A stretch of DNA of 5,616 nt from Gammaproteobacteria bacterium (GTDB lineage: Bacteria > Pseudomonadota > Gammaproteobacteria > Steroidobacterales > Rariloculaceae), in contig SMWC01000148.1 in assembly GCA_004357505.1 (NCBI GenBank), forward strand, positions 1 through 5,616, read 5' to 3'. A model generated the notes under the pieces. The model ran no database searches. It worked only from the letters and a program-made list of their open reading frames with translations, and was not told where the DNA came from. Made by a program: the position numbers and the translations under genes. Below are positions 1 through 5,616 of this stretch, piece by piece (position 1 is the stretch's first letter; every line of letters starts with the position of its first letter).

Positions 1-930
1 GGTAAAGAGCGCGCATCTCTGCAGGCCGTCGTCGGTACGATAGATCAGATTCACAACGCCCTGAACGAGGCTCAGGAACTCTCCTCGCTGGCCGAGGAAG
101 AGCAGGATTCAGACACGCTTGCAGACGTCGCTAAAGAAGTTGCCAAGGTCAAGCGGGAAGTCGAGAGACTTGAATTTCGCCGCATGTTCGCCGGCGAGAT
201 GGATCAGCACAACGCCTATCTCGATATCCAGTCCGGCTCAGGGGGTACCGAAGCCCAGGATTGGGCCGACATGTTATTGCGGATGTATCTGCGCTGGGCG
301 GAGTCCCGAGGCTTCGGGGCGGAGATACTCGAGCTGTCTCCCGGGGAAATTGCGGGCATCAAAAGTGCTACGGTGCTATTTTCAGGCGACTATGCGTTCG
401 GCTGGCTACGCACGGAGACAGGCGTACACCGCTTGGTCAGAAAGTCCCCATTCGATGCCGGGCATCGTCGCCATACATCGTTCGCGGCGGTATTTGTCTC
501 TCCTGAGCTTGAGGACGACATTACTATCGAGATTGATCCCGGTGATCTGAGAGTTGACGTTTATCGAGCCAGCGGCGCTGGCGGTCAGCACGTCAATAAA
601 ACCGAGTCTGCCGTACGGCTGACTCATCTCCCGTCGGGTATCGTAGTGCAGTGTCAGAATGACCGCTCCCAACACAAGAATCGAGCGATGGCGATGGCGC
701 AGCTCAAGGCCAAGCTCTACGAGCGGGAGCAACAAAAACGCCGCGATGAAATCGATGCGCTGGAGGACAGCAAGGCCGATATCGGCTGGGGCAGCCAGAT
801 CCGGTCCTACGTGTTAGACCAGTCTCGAATCAAGGATCTGAGGACAGGGCTCGAGAGTAGCAACCCCGGCGCGGTTCTCGACGGCGCGATAGATAGCTTT
901 CTCGAAGAGAGCTTGAAGCAAGGACTGTAG
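1..930 (+). CDS. prfB: Peptide chain release factor 2 (RF2), 5'-truncated by window edge
   Basis: RF2 recognises UGA and UAA stop codons in the ribosomal A site and triggers hydrolysis of peptidyl-tRNA. The frame is open from base 1 to the TAG at 928-930, giving 309 residues. Aligned by eye, residue 1 matches E. coli RF2 residue 57, so about 56 N-terminal residues lie outside the window. The stop-codon recognition tripeptide SPF is at bases 445-453 (E. coli numbering 205-207). The catalytic GGQ is at 580-588 (E. coli 250-252), with no net length change between window edge and GGQ. The conserved block SGSGGTEAQDW lies near bases 235-270. SPF rather than a P-x-T tripeptide separates RF2 from RF1. 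The residue equivalent to E. coli 246 is Ala, not the Thr of K-12. The usual programmed +1 frameshift site near codon 26 would be upstream and cannot be assessed. An internal ATG at 184 is not the start, because homology continues upstream to base 1. lysS follows after 4 bases. Confidence 0.97.
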   Translation, partial: GKERASLQAVVGTIDQIHNALNEAQELSSLAEEEQDSDTLADVAKEVAKVKREVERLEFRRMFAGEMDQHNAYLDIQSGSGGTEAQDWADMLLRMYLRWAESRGFGAEILELSPGEIAGIKSATVLFSGDYAFGWLRTETGVHRLVRKSPFDAGHRRHTSFAAVFVSPELEDDITIEIDPGDLRVDVYRASGAGGQHVNKTESAVRLTHLPSGIVVQCQNDRSQHKNRAMAMAQLKAKLYEREQQKRRDEIDALEDSKADIGWGSQIRSYVLDQSRIKDLRTGLESSNPGAVLDGAIDSFLEESLKQGL

Positions 931-934
931 ATGA

Positions 935-2431
935 ATGGCTGAGACCGGCGAGCAAAACGAGAATCGACTCATCGCAGAACGACGTAAGAAACTCGGGCAG
1001 CTTCGCGAGAAGGGAAACGCTTTTCCTAACGATTTTCGTCGCGATGCGATCGCCGCCGAGCTTCATGCAAGCTACGGGGAACATAGCGCCGAGTCGCTTG
1101 AGGCGGAATCACCCGTGGTCCATGTCGCCGGCCGCATGATGGCCAAGCGCGTGATGGGCAAGGTCAGTTTTATCAAGATCCAAGACAGGTCTGGTCAGCT
1201 GCAGTTGTTCGTCGAGCGTGACCGAGTTTCGCCCGAGCTTTATCAGGAGTTCAAATCGTGGGACGTTGGTGACATCGTTGGTGCTGCCGGTCCTCTATTT
1301 AAGACGAAAACTGGCGAGCTGTCGGTTCGTACGGATGAATTGCGCTTGTTGGTAAAGTCCCTGCGACCGATGCCAGAGAAGTGGCATGGAATCGCTGATC
1401 AGGAACTGAAGTTGCGGCAGCGTTACGTTGACCTGATCGTCAATCAAAAGACGCGCGAAGTTTTTAGCCTGCGAATCGACCTGATTCGCTTCATACGTAC
1501 GTATCTCGACACGCTGGGGTTTGCTGAGGTCGAGACGCCGATGATGCACCCTATCGCCGGTGGTGCGATGGCGCGGCCGTTCGTGACGCACCATAACGCG
1601 TTGGATATGGACCTGTTTTTAAGAATCGCTCCCGAACTCTATCTCAAGCGGTTGTTAGTTGGTGGCATGGAGCGCGTCTATGAGATTAACCGGAGTTTCC
1701 GCAACGAAGGTATATCGATACAGCACAATCCGGAATTCACAATGCTCGAGCTGTATCAGGCCTACGCTGGCTACCAGGATTTCATCGGTCTGACTCAAAG
1801 CCTGATTCGTGAGGCAGCGCGGACGCTCCTGGGTCAGGACGTCGTGCAGTATCAGGGAGAAACTTTTGATCTAGGTGATGCGTTCGAAGAAATTACCGTA
1901 GAACAGGGACTCAAGCGCTTCAATTCGGACTTGAACGATAGCGAGTTGCGGGACATTGACGTCCTGCGACACGCTTGTAAGAAGCACAACATCGACGTCC
2001 GACCCGAGTACGGTGCCGGCAAACTGCAGATCGAGCTGTTCGAGAAAACCGTCGAGCACCACCTGAGTGGACCGATCTTCGTCACTCAGTTTCCGGCCGA
2101 GGTGTCTCCGTTAGCGCGCAGTATGGACGCTGATCCATTTCTCACAGAGCGTTTCGAACTCTTTATAGGCGCTCGAGAAATCGCGAACGGCTTTTCCGAG
2201 CTCAACGATCCTGAAGATCAGGCTCGGCGCTTCAAAGCGCAGGCTGAAGCGAAATCGTTGGGAGATGAGGAAGCGATGTTTTACGATGCCGATTACATTC
2301 GCGCATTGGAGTACGGGTTGCCGCCGTCCGCCGGGCTGGGGATCGGTATTGACCGGCTGGTGATGTTTTTAACCGACTCCGCATCGATTCGCGATGTCGT
2401 GCTATTCCCGCACCTCAAGCCGGAGGCCTGA
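935..2431 (+). CDS. lysS: Lysine--tRNA ligase, class II
   Basis: Charges tRNA-Lys with lysine using ATP, in the cytoplasm. The 498 residues compare with 505 in E. coli LysS, so the gene is full length. An N-terminal segment (KKLGQLREKGNAFPNDFRRD, residues 19-38) precedes an OB-fold anticodon-binding domain at roughly 63-141, then the class II catalytic core. Motif 1 lies around 180-205 and ends in VETPMM. The substrate-binding loop IAGGAMARPF is at 207-216. Motif 2, with FRNEGIS and HNPEFTMLE, spans 255-272 and holds Arg256. Motif 3, GLGIGIDR, is at 467-474 and holds Arg474. The block REIANGFSELND (414-425) is also typical. The start ATG at 935 has an AAGGA at 920-924, inside the end of prfB and 10 bases upstream, which suggests translational coupling. 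An ATG at 931 is out of frame and stops after three codons. The last 17 bases overlap the end of the opposing ygfZ gene. Nothing looks damaged. Confidence 0.98.
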   Translation: MAETGEQNENRLIAERRKKLGQLREKGNAFPNDFRRDAIAAELHASYGEHSAESLEAESPVVHVAGRMMAKRVMGKVSFIKIQDRSGQLQLFVERDRVSPELYQEFKSWDVGDIVGAAGPLFKTKTGELSVRTDELRLLVKSLRPMPEKWHGIADQELKLRQRYVDLIVNQKTREVFSLRIDLIRFIRTYLDTLGFAEVETPMMHPIAGGAMARPFVTHHNALDMDLFLRIAPELYLKRLLVGGMERVYEINRSFRNEGISIQHNPEFTMLELYQAYAGYQDFIGLTQSLIREAARTLLGQDVVQYQGETFDLGDAFEEITVEQGLKRFNSDLNDSELRDIDVLRHACKKHNIDVRPEYGAGKLQIELFEKTVEHHLSGPIFVTQFPAEVSPLARSMDADPFLTERFELFIGAREIANGFSELNDPEDQARRFKAQAEAKSLGDEEAMFYDADYIRALEYGLPPSAGLGIGIDRLVMFLTDSASIRDVVLFPHLKPEA

Positions 2432-3344
2432 GCGTCTCATAGGGTAGAGATTCTCGTCGCAGCGGCACACTCGGCTCGATTTCGCTGACCAATTGCTGAT
2501 CAAGGCATTCTAGCCTCGTCACGGCCAGGATTTCGAGTCTGTTCGTTGTCTTTGACGAGCGAATGACATCGCCGACCACAGCGCCGGTTTCGTTCAGTAT
2601 TGCCGTTCCGATCCCCGGCGCGCGGCTAAGATCAGCTGAAAATCGGATCATGCGTCGTTTTACGGAGCCAAGATTTTGCGTGCGTGCGATGATTTCCTGG
2701 CCGGGATAGCAGCCCTTGCTCTCATCGAGTGCGCCTAGCAGGTCGAGGTTAAGCATCTGAGGGATGAATCGATCTTGCAGTTTCAGCGTCAAGCGGGGTA
2801 GCCCGAGGTAAATTTCCGCGATCGCGGCGTCATCGCTTGCGCCCCGAGGAAACTCGGCTTCGAGTTTGGTGGTGGCAGCCTCAGAGCCGATCACGTGTAC
2901 TAGCTGTGGGCCAACGCGCAGCCAGCTCAAGCCACTCGCAACTACCCGTTGGCCTGAGTCGGGTCCAAGATCGATATCGTGTCGATCGAGCCAGCTATCA
3001 GTTGCGCCGATCAGCGCGGCCGCTCGCCATTGATCGCTGTCATCGTTAATGGTGACTGCGGCGCGCAACACAAAGCGTCGCAGGTCGGCTGTCACGGCAT
3101 CGGTAAGATCGTTGTCGGTGATGAGTAGCCAGTCCTCGCCCATGCGGAGCACACGAAAGATCGCTTTGACTCGGCCGGCGGCGCTGTGCCACGCTGCCAG
3201 TGGCGCTTGGTTCGAGCCGAGTCCTTGAATCTGCTGACTCAGTTGCCCGTGGAGAAAGGCCTCGGCATCTGCGCCCGCAACGCGGATGAATCCTGGTCCG
3301 GGCAACGGACAAACGACGAGTGTCTGTTCAGGAATCGGTTTCAT
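2415..3344 (-). CDS. ygfZ: YgfZ/GcvT-family folate-binding protein (iron-sulfur enzyme maintenance)
   Basis: The family is known to bind tetrahydrofolate and to support assembly or repair of certain iron-sulfur enzymes in the cytoplasm. The exact reaction is not settled. The product has 309 residues against about 326 in E. coli YgfZ. The signature K-G-C-Y-P-G-Q-E is at residues 210-217, with the functionally important Cys at 212, followed by IIAR and SVKRRM. E. coli has Thr where this protein has Pro. The N-terminal part (LHGQLSQQIQ, 31-40; AAGRVKAIFRV, 55-65) matches the GcvT-like folate-binding fold, in which this residue run lies near the folate pocket. The C-terminus (about 234-300) is the weakly conserved barrel region. 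The ATG at 3342-3344 is supported by AGGGGTGA on the minus strand at 3351-3358, 6 bases upstream. The TGA stop (2415-2417) lies inside lysS. The gene diverges from the sdh operon across a 393-base gap. I saw no convincing sigma70 promoter upstream. Confidence 0.94.
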   Translation of the reverse strand: MKPIPEQTLVVCPLPGPGFIRVAGADAEAFLHGQLSQQIQGLGSNQAPLAAWHSAAGRVKAIFRVLRMGEDWLLITDNDLTDAVTADLRRFVLRAAVTINDDSDQWRAAALIGATDSWLDRHDIDLGPDSGQRVVASGLSWLRVGPQLVHVIGSEAATTKLEAEFPRGASDDAAIAEIYLGLPRLTLKLQDRFIPQMLNLDLLGALDESKGCYPGQEIIARTQNLGSVKRRMIRFSADLSRAPGIGTAILNETGAVVGDVIRSSKTTNRLEILAVTRLECLDQQLVSEIEPSVPLRRESLPYETLRPPA

Positions 3345-3568
3345 TGGCGGTCACCCCTTTTAACAGGTTATCGGGCCGGGTCAAGAGGGGCTGCCGATCG
3401 TGCAGCGGCCGCGTGGTCGGCTAGGCAGGCGACGCATGAGGATGCGCAAACCAGCGAATTCTGGCAGACTTAGCCGTATACACGAAGCGCCGGCGCAGTA
3501 GGCTCGAGCGGATCACGAACGGGAGTCCAAAAGCGCTACAAAGGATTCGTCTGGCGACATGACGCGCC

Positions 3569-3604
3569 CGCGAGGAAGCGAGAACATGACAACAAAGCCT
3601 CGCG
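3569..3604. repeat. 7-bp inverted repeat with 22-base loop in sdhC upstream region
   Basis: CGCGAGG at 3569-3575 is the exact reverse complement of CCTCGCG at 3598-3604. The arms could pair in a rightward leader RNA. The left arm overlaps the AGGA that precedes the 20-codon frame starting at 3586, so pairing would hide that site. The repeat is read directly. Whether the region is transcribed or has a function is unknown, and a 7-bp match can arise by chance in GC-rich DNA. Confidence 0.4.
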
Positions 3605-3608
3605 AAAT

Positions 3609-3629
3609 CGGCGACCCCGTTGGGGGCCG
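3609..3629. repeat. Compact GC-rich hairpin in sdhC upstream region
   Basis: CGGC (3609-3612) pairs with GCCG (3626-3629), and CCCC (3615-3618) pairs with GGGG (3622-3625) around a GTT loop, leaving a 2-base GA bulge on the left side. That makes an 8-bp, all-GC stem. There is no T-run after it, so it does not read as an intrinsic terminator. It could be a leader RNA structure or a chance fold. Confidence 0.4.
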
Positions 3630-3681
3630 CACCGGCTCGTTGCGGTGACTGGGAGCGAGCTGGTCGGTCTATCGAATTTCA

Positions 3682-3715
3682 GCAGAAGCGGGTCCTTAAT
3701 CTTTGCCTCTTCTGC
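3682..3715. repeat. 7-bp inverted repeat just upstream of the sdhC ribosome binding site
   Basis: GCAGAAG at 3682-3688 is the exact reverse complement of CTTCTGC at 3709-3715, with a 20-base loop. The right arm ends 8 bases before the AGGAAGG ribosome binding site of sdhC (3724-3730). A hairpin here could influence translation of the sdh operon or stabilise its mRNA 5' end, but no T-run follows. The repeat is seen directly; any function is inferred. Confidence 0.4.
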
Positions 3716-3737
3716 GTCACCCTAGGAAGGTAACAGC

Positions 3738-4121
3738 ATGACGGACAGGGTCGAACGACCTTTGTCGCCGCATTTGCAGGTCCATCGACTGCAGATAACG
3801 AGCGCTCTATCTATCCTCCACCGGATGACCGGACTAGCGCTGTCTGCCGGTGCACTGGTACTGGCGTATTGGCTGATCGCGCTTGCCGGCGGTCCGGTCG
3901 CCTACGACCAGGCCGCGACGATCCTGAACGCAGGCTGGCTGAAGTTATGTTACGCGGCGTGGAGTTTCTGCTTTTTCTTTCACCTGGCGAACGGAATCCG
4001 GCATCTTGTCTGGGATCTCGGACTGGGATTCGAGCCCGGTCAGATCAGAGCCAGCGGGTGGACTGTCCTGGTTGTAGCGACTGTCGCCACCACGGCCTTT
4101 TCGCTGGCGGCGATCTTCTAA
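3738..4121 (+). CDS. sdhC: Succinate dehydrogenase cytochrome b556 subunit (membrane anchor SdhC)
   Basis: SdhC is one of two inner-membrane anchor subunits of complex II. Together with SdhD it binds heme b and passes electrons from succinate to ubiquinone. The 127 residues are close to the E. coli length of 129. The N-terminus carries the family signature RPLSPHLQVHR (7-17), then SILHRMTG (25-32). Ser25 and Arg29 align with the E. coli quinone-site residues Ser27 and Arg31. FHLANGIRHLVWDLG (81-95) supplies the heme ligand His82 (E. coli His84). Three hydrophobic stretches at about 31-51, 66-88 and 105-126 fit the usual three-helix topology. The ATG at 3738 has AGGAAGG at 3724-3730, 7 bases upstream. 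It is the first gene of an sdhCDA(B) operon, with sdhD starting 12 bases after its TAA. The RPLSPHL form of the N-terminus resembles alphaproteobacterial and mitochondrial SdhC more than the E. coli protein. Confidence 0.96.
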   Translation: MTDRVERPLSPHLQVHRLQITSALSILHRMTGLALSAGALVLAYWLIALAGGPVAYDQAATILNAGWLKLCYAAWSFCFFFHLANGIRHLVWDLGLGFEPGQIRASGWTVLVVATVATTAFSLAAIF

Positions 4122-4125
4122 AAGG
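4121..4125 (+). promoter_or_regulatory. Ribosome binding site supporting the GTG start of sdhD
   Basis: AAAGG lies 8 bases before the GTG at 4134 and overlaps the last base of the sdhC stop codon. It decides the start: the next in-frame ATG (codon 68) lies deep inside conserved SdhD sequence, so GTG is the only plausible initiator. Confidence 0.7.
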
Positions 4126-4133
4126 TAAGTTTC

Positions 4134-4520
4134 GTGAGGCTTGTTACACCGCTTAATCGAGTCCTCGGGCTCGGCTCCGCCAAAGACGGACTCGAGCACT
4201 GGTGGGCCCAGCGCCTATCCGCAGTGGCGCTCACGCTGTTGGGCCTGTGGCTTGTTTTCGCCTTCCTCGGGCTTCCGGATCTCCGCTATGCAACGGTAGC
4301 GGCATGGCTGCAGGCGCCACTCACTAGCATTCTTATGATTCTTACGCTGCTGACTTTGGGCTATCACTCTCAGCTCGGTGTGCAGGCGGTCATCGAAGAT
4401 TACGTTCACGCCGCCGGCTTAAAGCTGTCGGCGCTGGTCCTCACGACGTTTGTACACATTAGTATCGTCGTCGTAAGCGTTTTCGCGGTTCTCAAGATCG
4501 CGCTTGGAGCGGCGGCATGA
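4134..4520 (+). CDS. sdhD: Succinate dehydrogenase hydrophobic membrane anchor subunit (SdhD)
   Basis: SdhD is the second inner-membrane anchor of complex II and contributes to the heme b and ubiquinone sites. The 128 residues compare with 115 in E. coli SdhD. The N-terminal signature RVLGLGSAKDGLEHWWAQR (9-27) is the form common in alphaproteobacteria and many other non-enteric proteobacteria. His78, Asp89 and Tyr90 in the block HSQLGVQAVIEDYVH (78-92) align with E. coli heme ligand His71 and quinone-site residues Asp82 and Tyr83. Hydrophobic segments at about 28-47, 60-82 and 98-123 give the expected three helices. Translation starts at GTG 4134, with AAAGG 8 bases upstream. The TGA stop overlaps the sdhA start in an ATGA, so translation of sdhD and sdhA is probably coupled. 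Confidence 0.95.
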   Translation: MRLVTPLNRVLGLGSAKDGLEHWWAQRLSAVALTLLGLWLVFAFLGLPDLRYATVAAWLQAPLTSILMILTLLTLGYHSQLGVQAVIEDYVHAAGLKLSALVLTTFVHISIVVVSVFAVLKIALGAAA

Positions 4521-5616
4521 GTACCGAGTATGAGTTTATTGATCACCGCTATGATGTCGTCGTCATCGGCGCCGGTGGCGCCGGTCTAAGAGCTACACTC
4601 GGCCTTGTTGAGCAGGGCTTGTCCACAGCGTGTATCACCAAGGTATTCCCGACTCGCAGCCACACCGTTGCGGCGCAGGGCGGTATCAGCGCTGCGCTTG
4701 GAAACATGGGCGAAGATGACTGGCGTTGGCATATGTACGACACCGTGAAGGGATCGGACTGGTTGGGAGACCAGGACGCCATCGAATACATGTGCAAACA
4801 GGCGCCCGCATCGGTCATCGAGCTGGAACATTATGGAGTACCATTCTCGCGCACAGACGATGGGCGGATCTATCAGCGCCCGTTCGGTGGAATGACAACC
4901 CATTTCGGCGAAGGCACGGCGCAGCGAACCTGTGCAGCAGCAGATCGTACCGGTCACGCGATGCTGCACACGCTCTATCAGCAATCTCTAAAACACGATG
5001 CGGAATTCTATATAGAGTTCTTCGCTATCGATCTCCTCATGGAGGAGGGTGAGTGTCGGGGCGTCGTCGCGCTCGATCTGGCCGAAGGCCGCCTGCACCG
5101 CTTTCGGTGTCACTCGGTAATTATCGCGACCGGCGGTTACGGCCGCGCCTATCTCTCCTGCACATCGGCGCACATCTGTACCGGTGACGGTAATGCGATG
5201 GTGCTGCGCGCCGGGTTGCCGCTGCAGGATCTTGAGTTCGTGCAGTTTCACCCGACCGGAATCTTTGGGCCCGGCATGCTCATCACCGAAGGCGTGCGGG
5301 GCGAGGGTGGTTACCTAACGAATTCTGAAGGGGAGCGCTTTATGGAGCGCTACGCTCCCAATGCTAAGGACTTGGCGTCCCGCGACGTCGTAAGCCGGGC
5401 GATAACGATCGAGATTCGCGAAGGCCGGGGTGTGGGCGTTGAGAAGGACCATGTCCACCTGCATCTGGAACACCTGAGCGCTGACATTATTCGGGAGCGT
5501 CTACCCGGGATCGCTGAAACGACCCGGATTTTCGCCGGAATCGATGTTACCAAGGAGCCGATACCGGTGTTGCCGACTGTCCACTACAATATGGGTGGCA
5601 TCCCGACCAACTATCA
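4517..5616 (+). CDS. sdhA: Succinate dehydrogenase flavoprotein subunit, 3'-truncated by window edge
   Basis: SdhA oxidises succinate to fumarate in the TCA cycle and passes electrons to the SdhB iron-sulfur clusters. It sits on the cytoplasmic face of the membrane, held there by SdhC and SdhD. The window shows 366 codons plus two bases of an expected total near 590, with no stop reached. The FAD-binding GAGGAG is at residues 18-23. The covalent flavin attachment His49 is in SHTVAAQGG (48-56), aligned with E. coli His45. Substrate-site residues are present: His245 in FHPTG, Thr257-Glu258, Arg289 in SRDVV (E. coli Arg286, the proton-transfer Arg) and His356 in VHYNMGG (E. coli His354). Blocks such as ATGGYGRAY, CTSAH and EKDHVHLHL are the alphaproteobacterial/mitochondrial form rather than the E. 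coli form. The ATG at 4517 overlaps the sdhD stop and has TGGAG at 4505-4509. The C-terminal third and sdhB would lie to the right. Confidence 0.97.
   Translation, partial: MSTEYEFIDHRYDVVVIGAGGAGLRATLGLVEQGLSTACITKVFPTRSHTVAAQGGISAALGNMGEDDWRWHMYDTVKGSDWLGDQDAIEYMCKQAPASVIELEHYGVPFSRTDDGRIYQRPFGGMTTHFGEGTAQRTCAAADRTGHAMLHTLYQQSLKHDAEFYIEFFAIDLLMEEGECRGVVALDLAEGRLHRFRCHSVIIATGGYGRAYLSCTSAHICTGDGNAMVLRAGLPLQDLEFVQFHPTGIFGPGMLITEGVRGEGGYLTNSEGERFMERYAPNAKDLASRDVVSRAITIEIREGRGVGVEKDHVHLHLEHLSADIIRERLPGIAETTRIFAGIDVTKEPIPVLPTVHYNMGGIPTNY

Larger units (their letters stand above)
3345..3737. other. Intergenic region between divergent ygfZ and sdhC, likely regulatory
   Basis: This 393-base gap should contain the promoters for both ygfZ (leftward) and sdhCDA (rightward). 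I could not pick a convincing paired -35/-10 for either direction, nor an FNR-type or CRP-type palindrome. What can be seen is the minus-strand ribosome binding site of ygfZ at 3351-3358, a small CGCAT/ATGCG hairpin with a 4-base loop at 3433-3446, three further inverted repeats (listed separately), a direct repeat ACATGAC at 3557-3563 and 3584-3590, and the sdhC ribosome binding site AGGAAGG at 3724-3730. A 20-codon frame (ATG 3586 to TGA 3648) has an AGGA 9 bases upstream of its ATG but no recognised homology. No tRNA, intrinsic terminator with a T-run, or transposon remnant was recognised. Confidence 0.6.

Noticed and set aside
406..735. Minus-strand 109-codon frame inside prfB
   Set aside because: It lies opposite the conserved SPF and GGQ regions of prfB and its translation resembles no known family; it is a shadow of the real gene.
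184..930. A 248-residue RF2 starting at the ATG at 184
   Set aside because: The same frame stays open to base 1 and matches E. coli RF2 from residue 57 onwards, so 184 is an internal methionine and the gene is cut by the window edge.
1295..1594. Minus-strand 99-codon frame inside lysS
   Set aside because: It is antisense to the catalytic core of LysRS, with no ribosome binding site or recognisable product.
3356..3384. Possible ygfZ promoter with TTGACC (minus strand, 3379-3384)
   Set aside because: The -35-like hexamer is fair, but no -10 lies at 16-18 bases; the GATAAC nearby is only 6 bases away and the correctly spaced hexamer is AAAAGG.
3186..3473. Plus-strand 95-codon frame running from ygfZ into the intergenic gap
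   Set aside because: Half of it is antisense to the ygfZ N-terminus, it shows no recognised domain, and there is no good ribosome binding site at its ATG.
3477..3482. TATACA as a -10 element for sdhC
   Set aside because: No acceptable -35 sits 16-18 bases upstream, and it lies about 255 bases before the start codon.
3609..3629. Intrinsic terminator or tRNA fragment
   Set aside because: The hairpin is not followed by a T-run, and no T-loop or anticodon-arm pattern of a tRNA could be found around it.
4586..4984. Minus-strand 132-codon frame opposite sdhA
   Set aside because: It covers the strongly conserved FAD-binding part of sdhA and is a shadow frame.

Overview
The window holds ordinary chromosomal housekeeping genes, most likely from a non-enteric gammaproteobacterium. 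The evidence is an RF2/LysRS gene pair spaced as in the Escherichia coli prfB-lysS operon, followed by a YgfZ-family gene and a succinate dehydrogenase operon. This assignment is an inference from gene order and protein similarity recalled from memory. No database search was possible. I found no mobile element, CRISPR array, tRNA, rRNA or defence-type cassette, and nothing I would call an undescribed system.

Layout. Positions 1-930 (+) carry the last 309 codons of prfB (peptide chain release factor 2), truncated by the window edge. Positions 935-2431 (+) carry lysS (class II lysyl-tRNA synthetase), only 4 bases after the prfB stop, so the two genes are probably cotranscribed. Positions 2415-3344 (-) carry a ygfZ-family gene that converges on lysS and overlaps its 3' end by 17 bases. 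Positions 3345-3737 form a 393-base gap between the divergent ygfZ and sdhC, with no convincing conventional gene but several short inverted repeats and one doubtful 20-codon reading frame. Positions 3738-4121, 4134-4520 and 4517-5616 (+) carry sdhC, sdhD and the first 366 codons of sdhA. These are tightly packed (12-base gap, then an ATGA overlap) and sdhA runs off the right edge.

How the genes work together. prfB and lysS both serve translation: stop-codon release and tRNA-Lys charging. SdhC and SdhD form the heme- and quinone-binding membrane anchor of respiratory complex II, and SdhA is its covalently flavinylated catalytic subunit. The iron-sulfur subunit SdhB would be expected just beyond the right edge. 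YgfZ is a folate-binding protein known to support iron-sulfur enzymes, so its divergent placement next to sdh makes biological sense because complex II needs three iron-sulfur clusters. The SDH proteins, especially SdhA, look closer to the alphaproteobacterial/mitochondrial type than to the E. coli enzyme. All recognised catalytic and ligand residues inside the window are intact.
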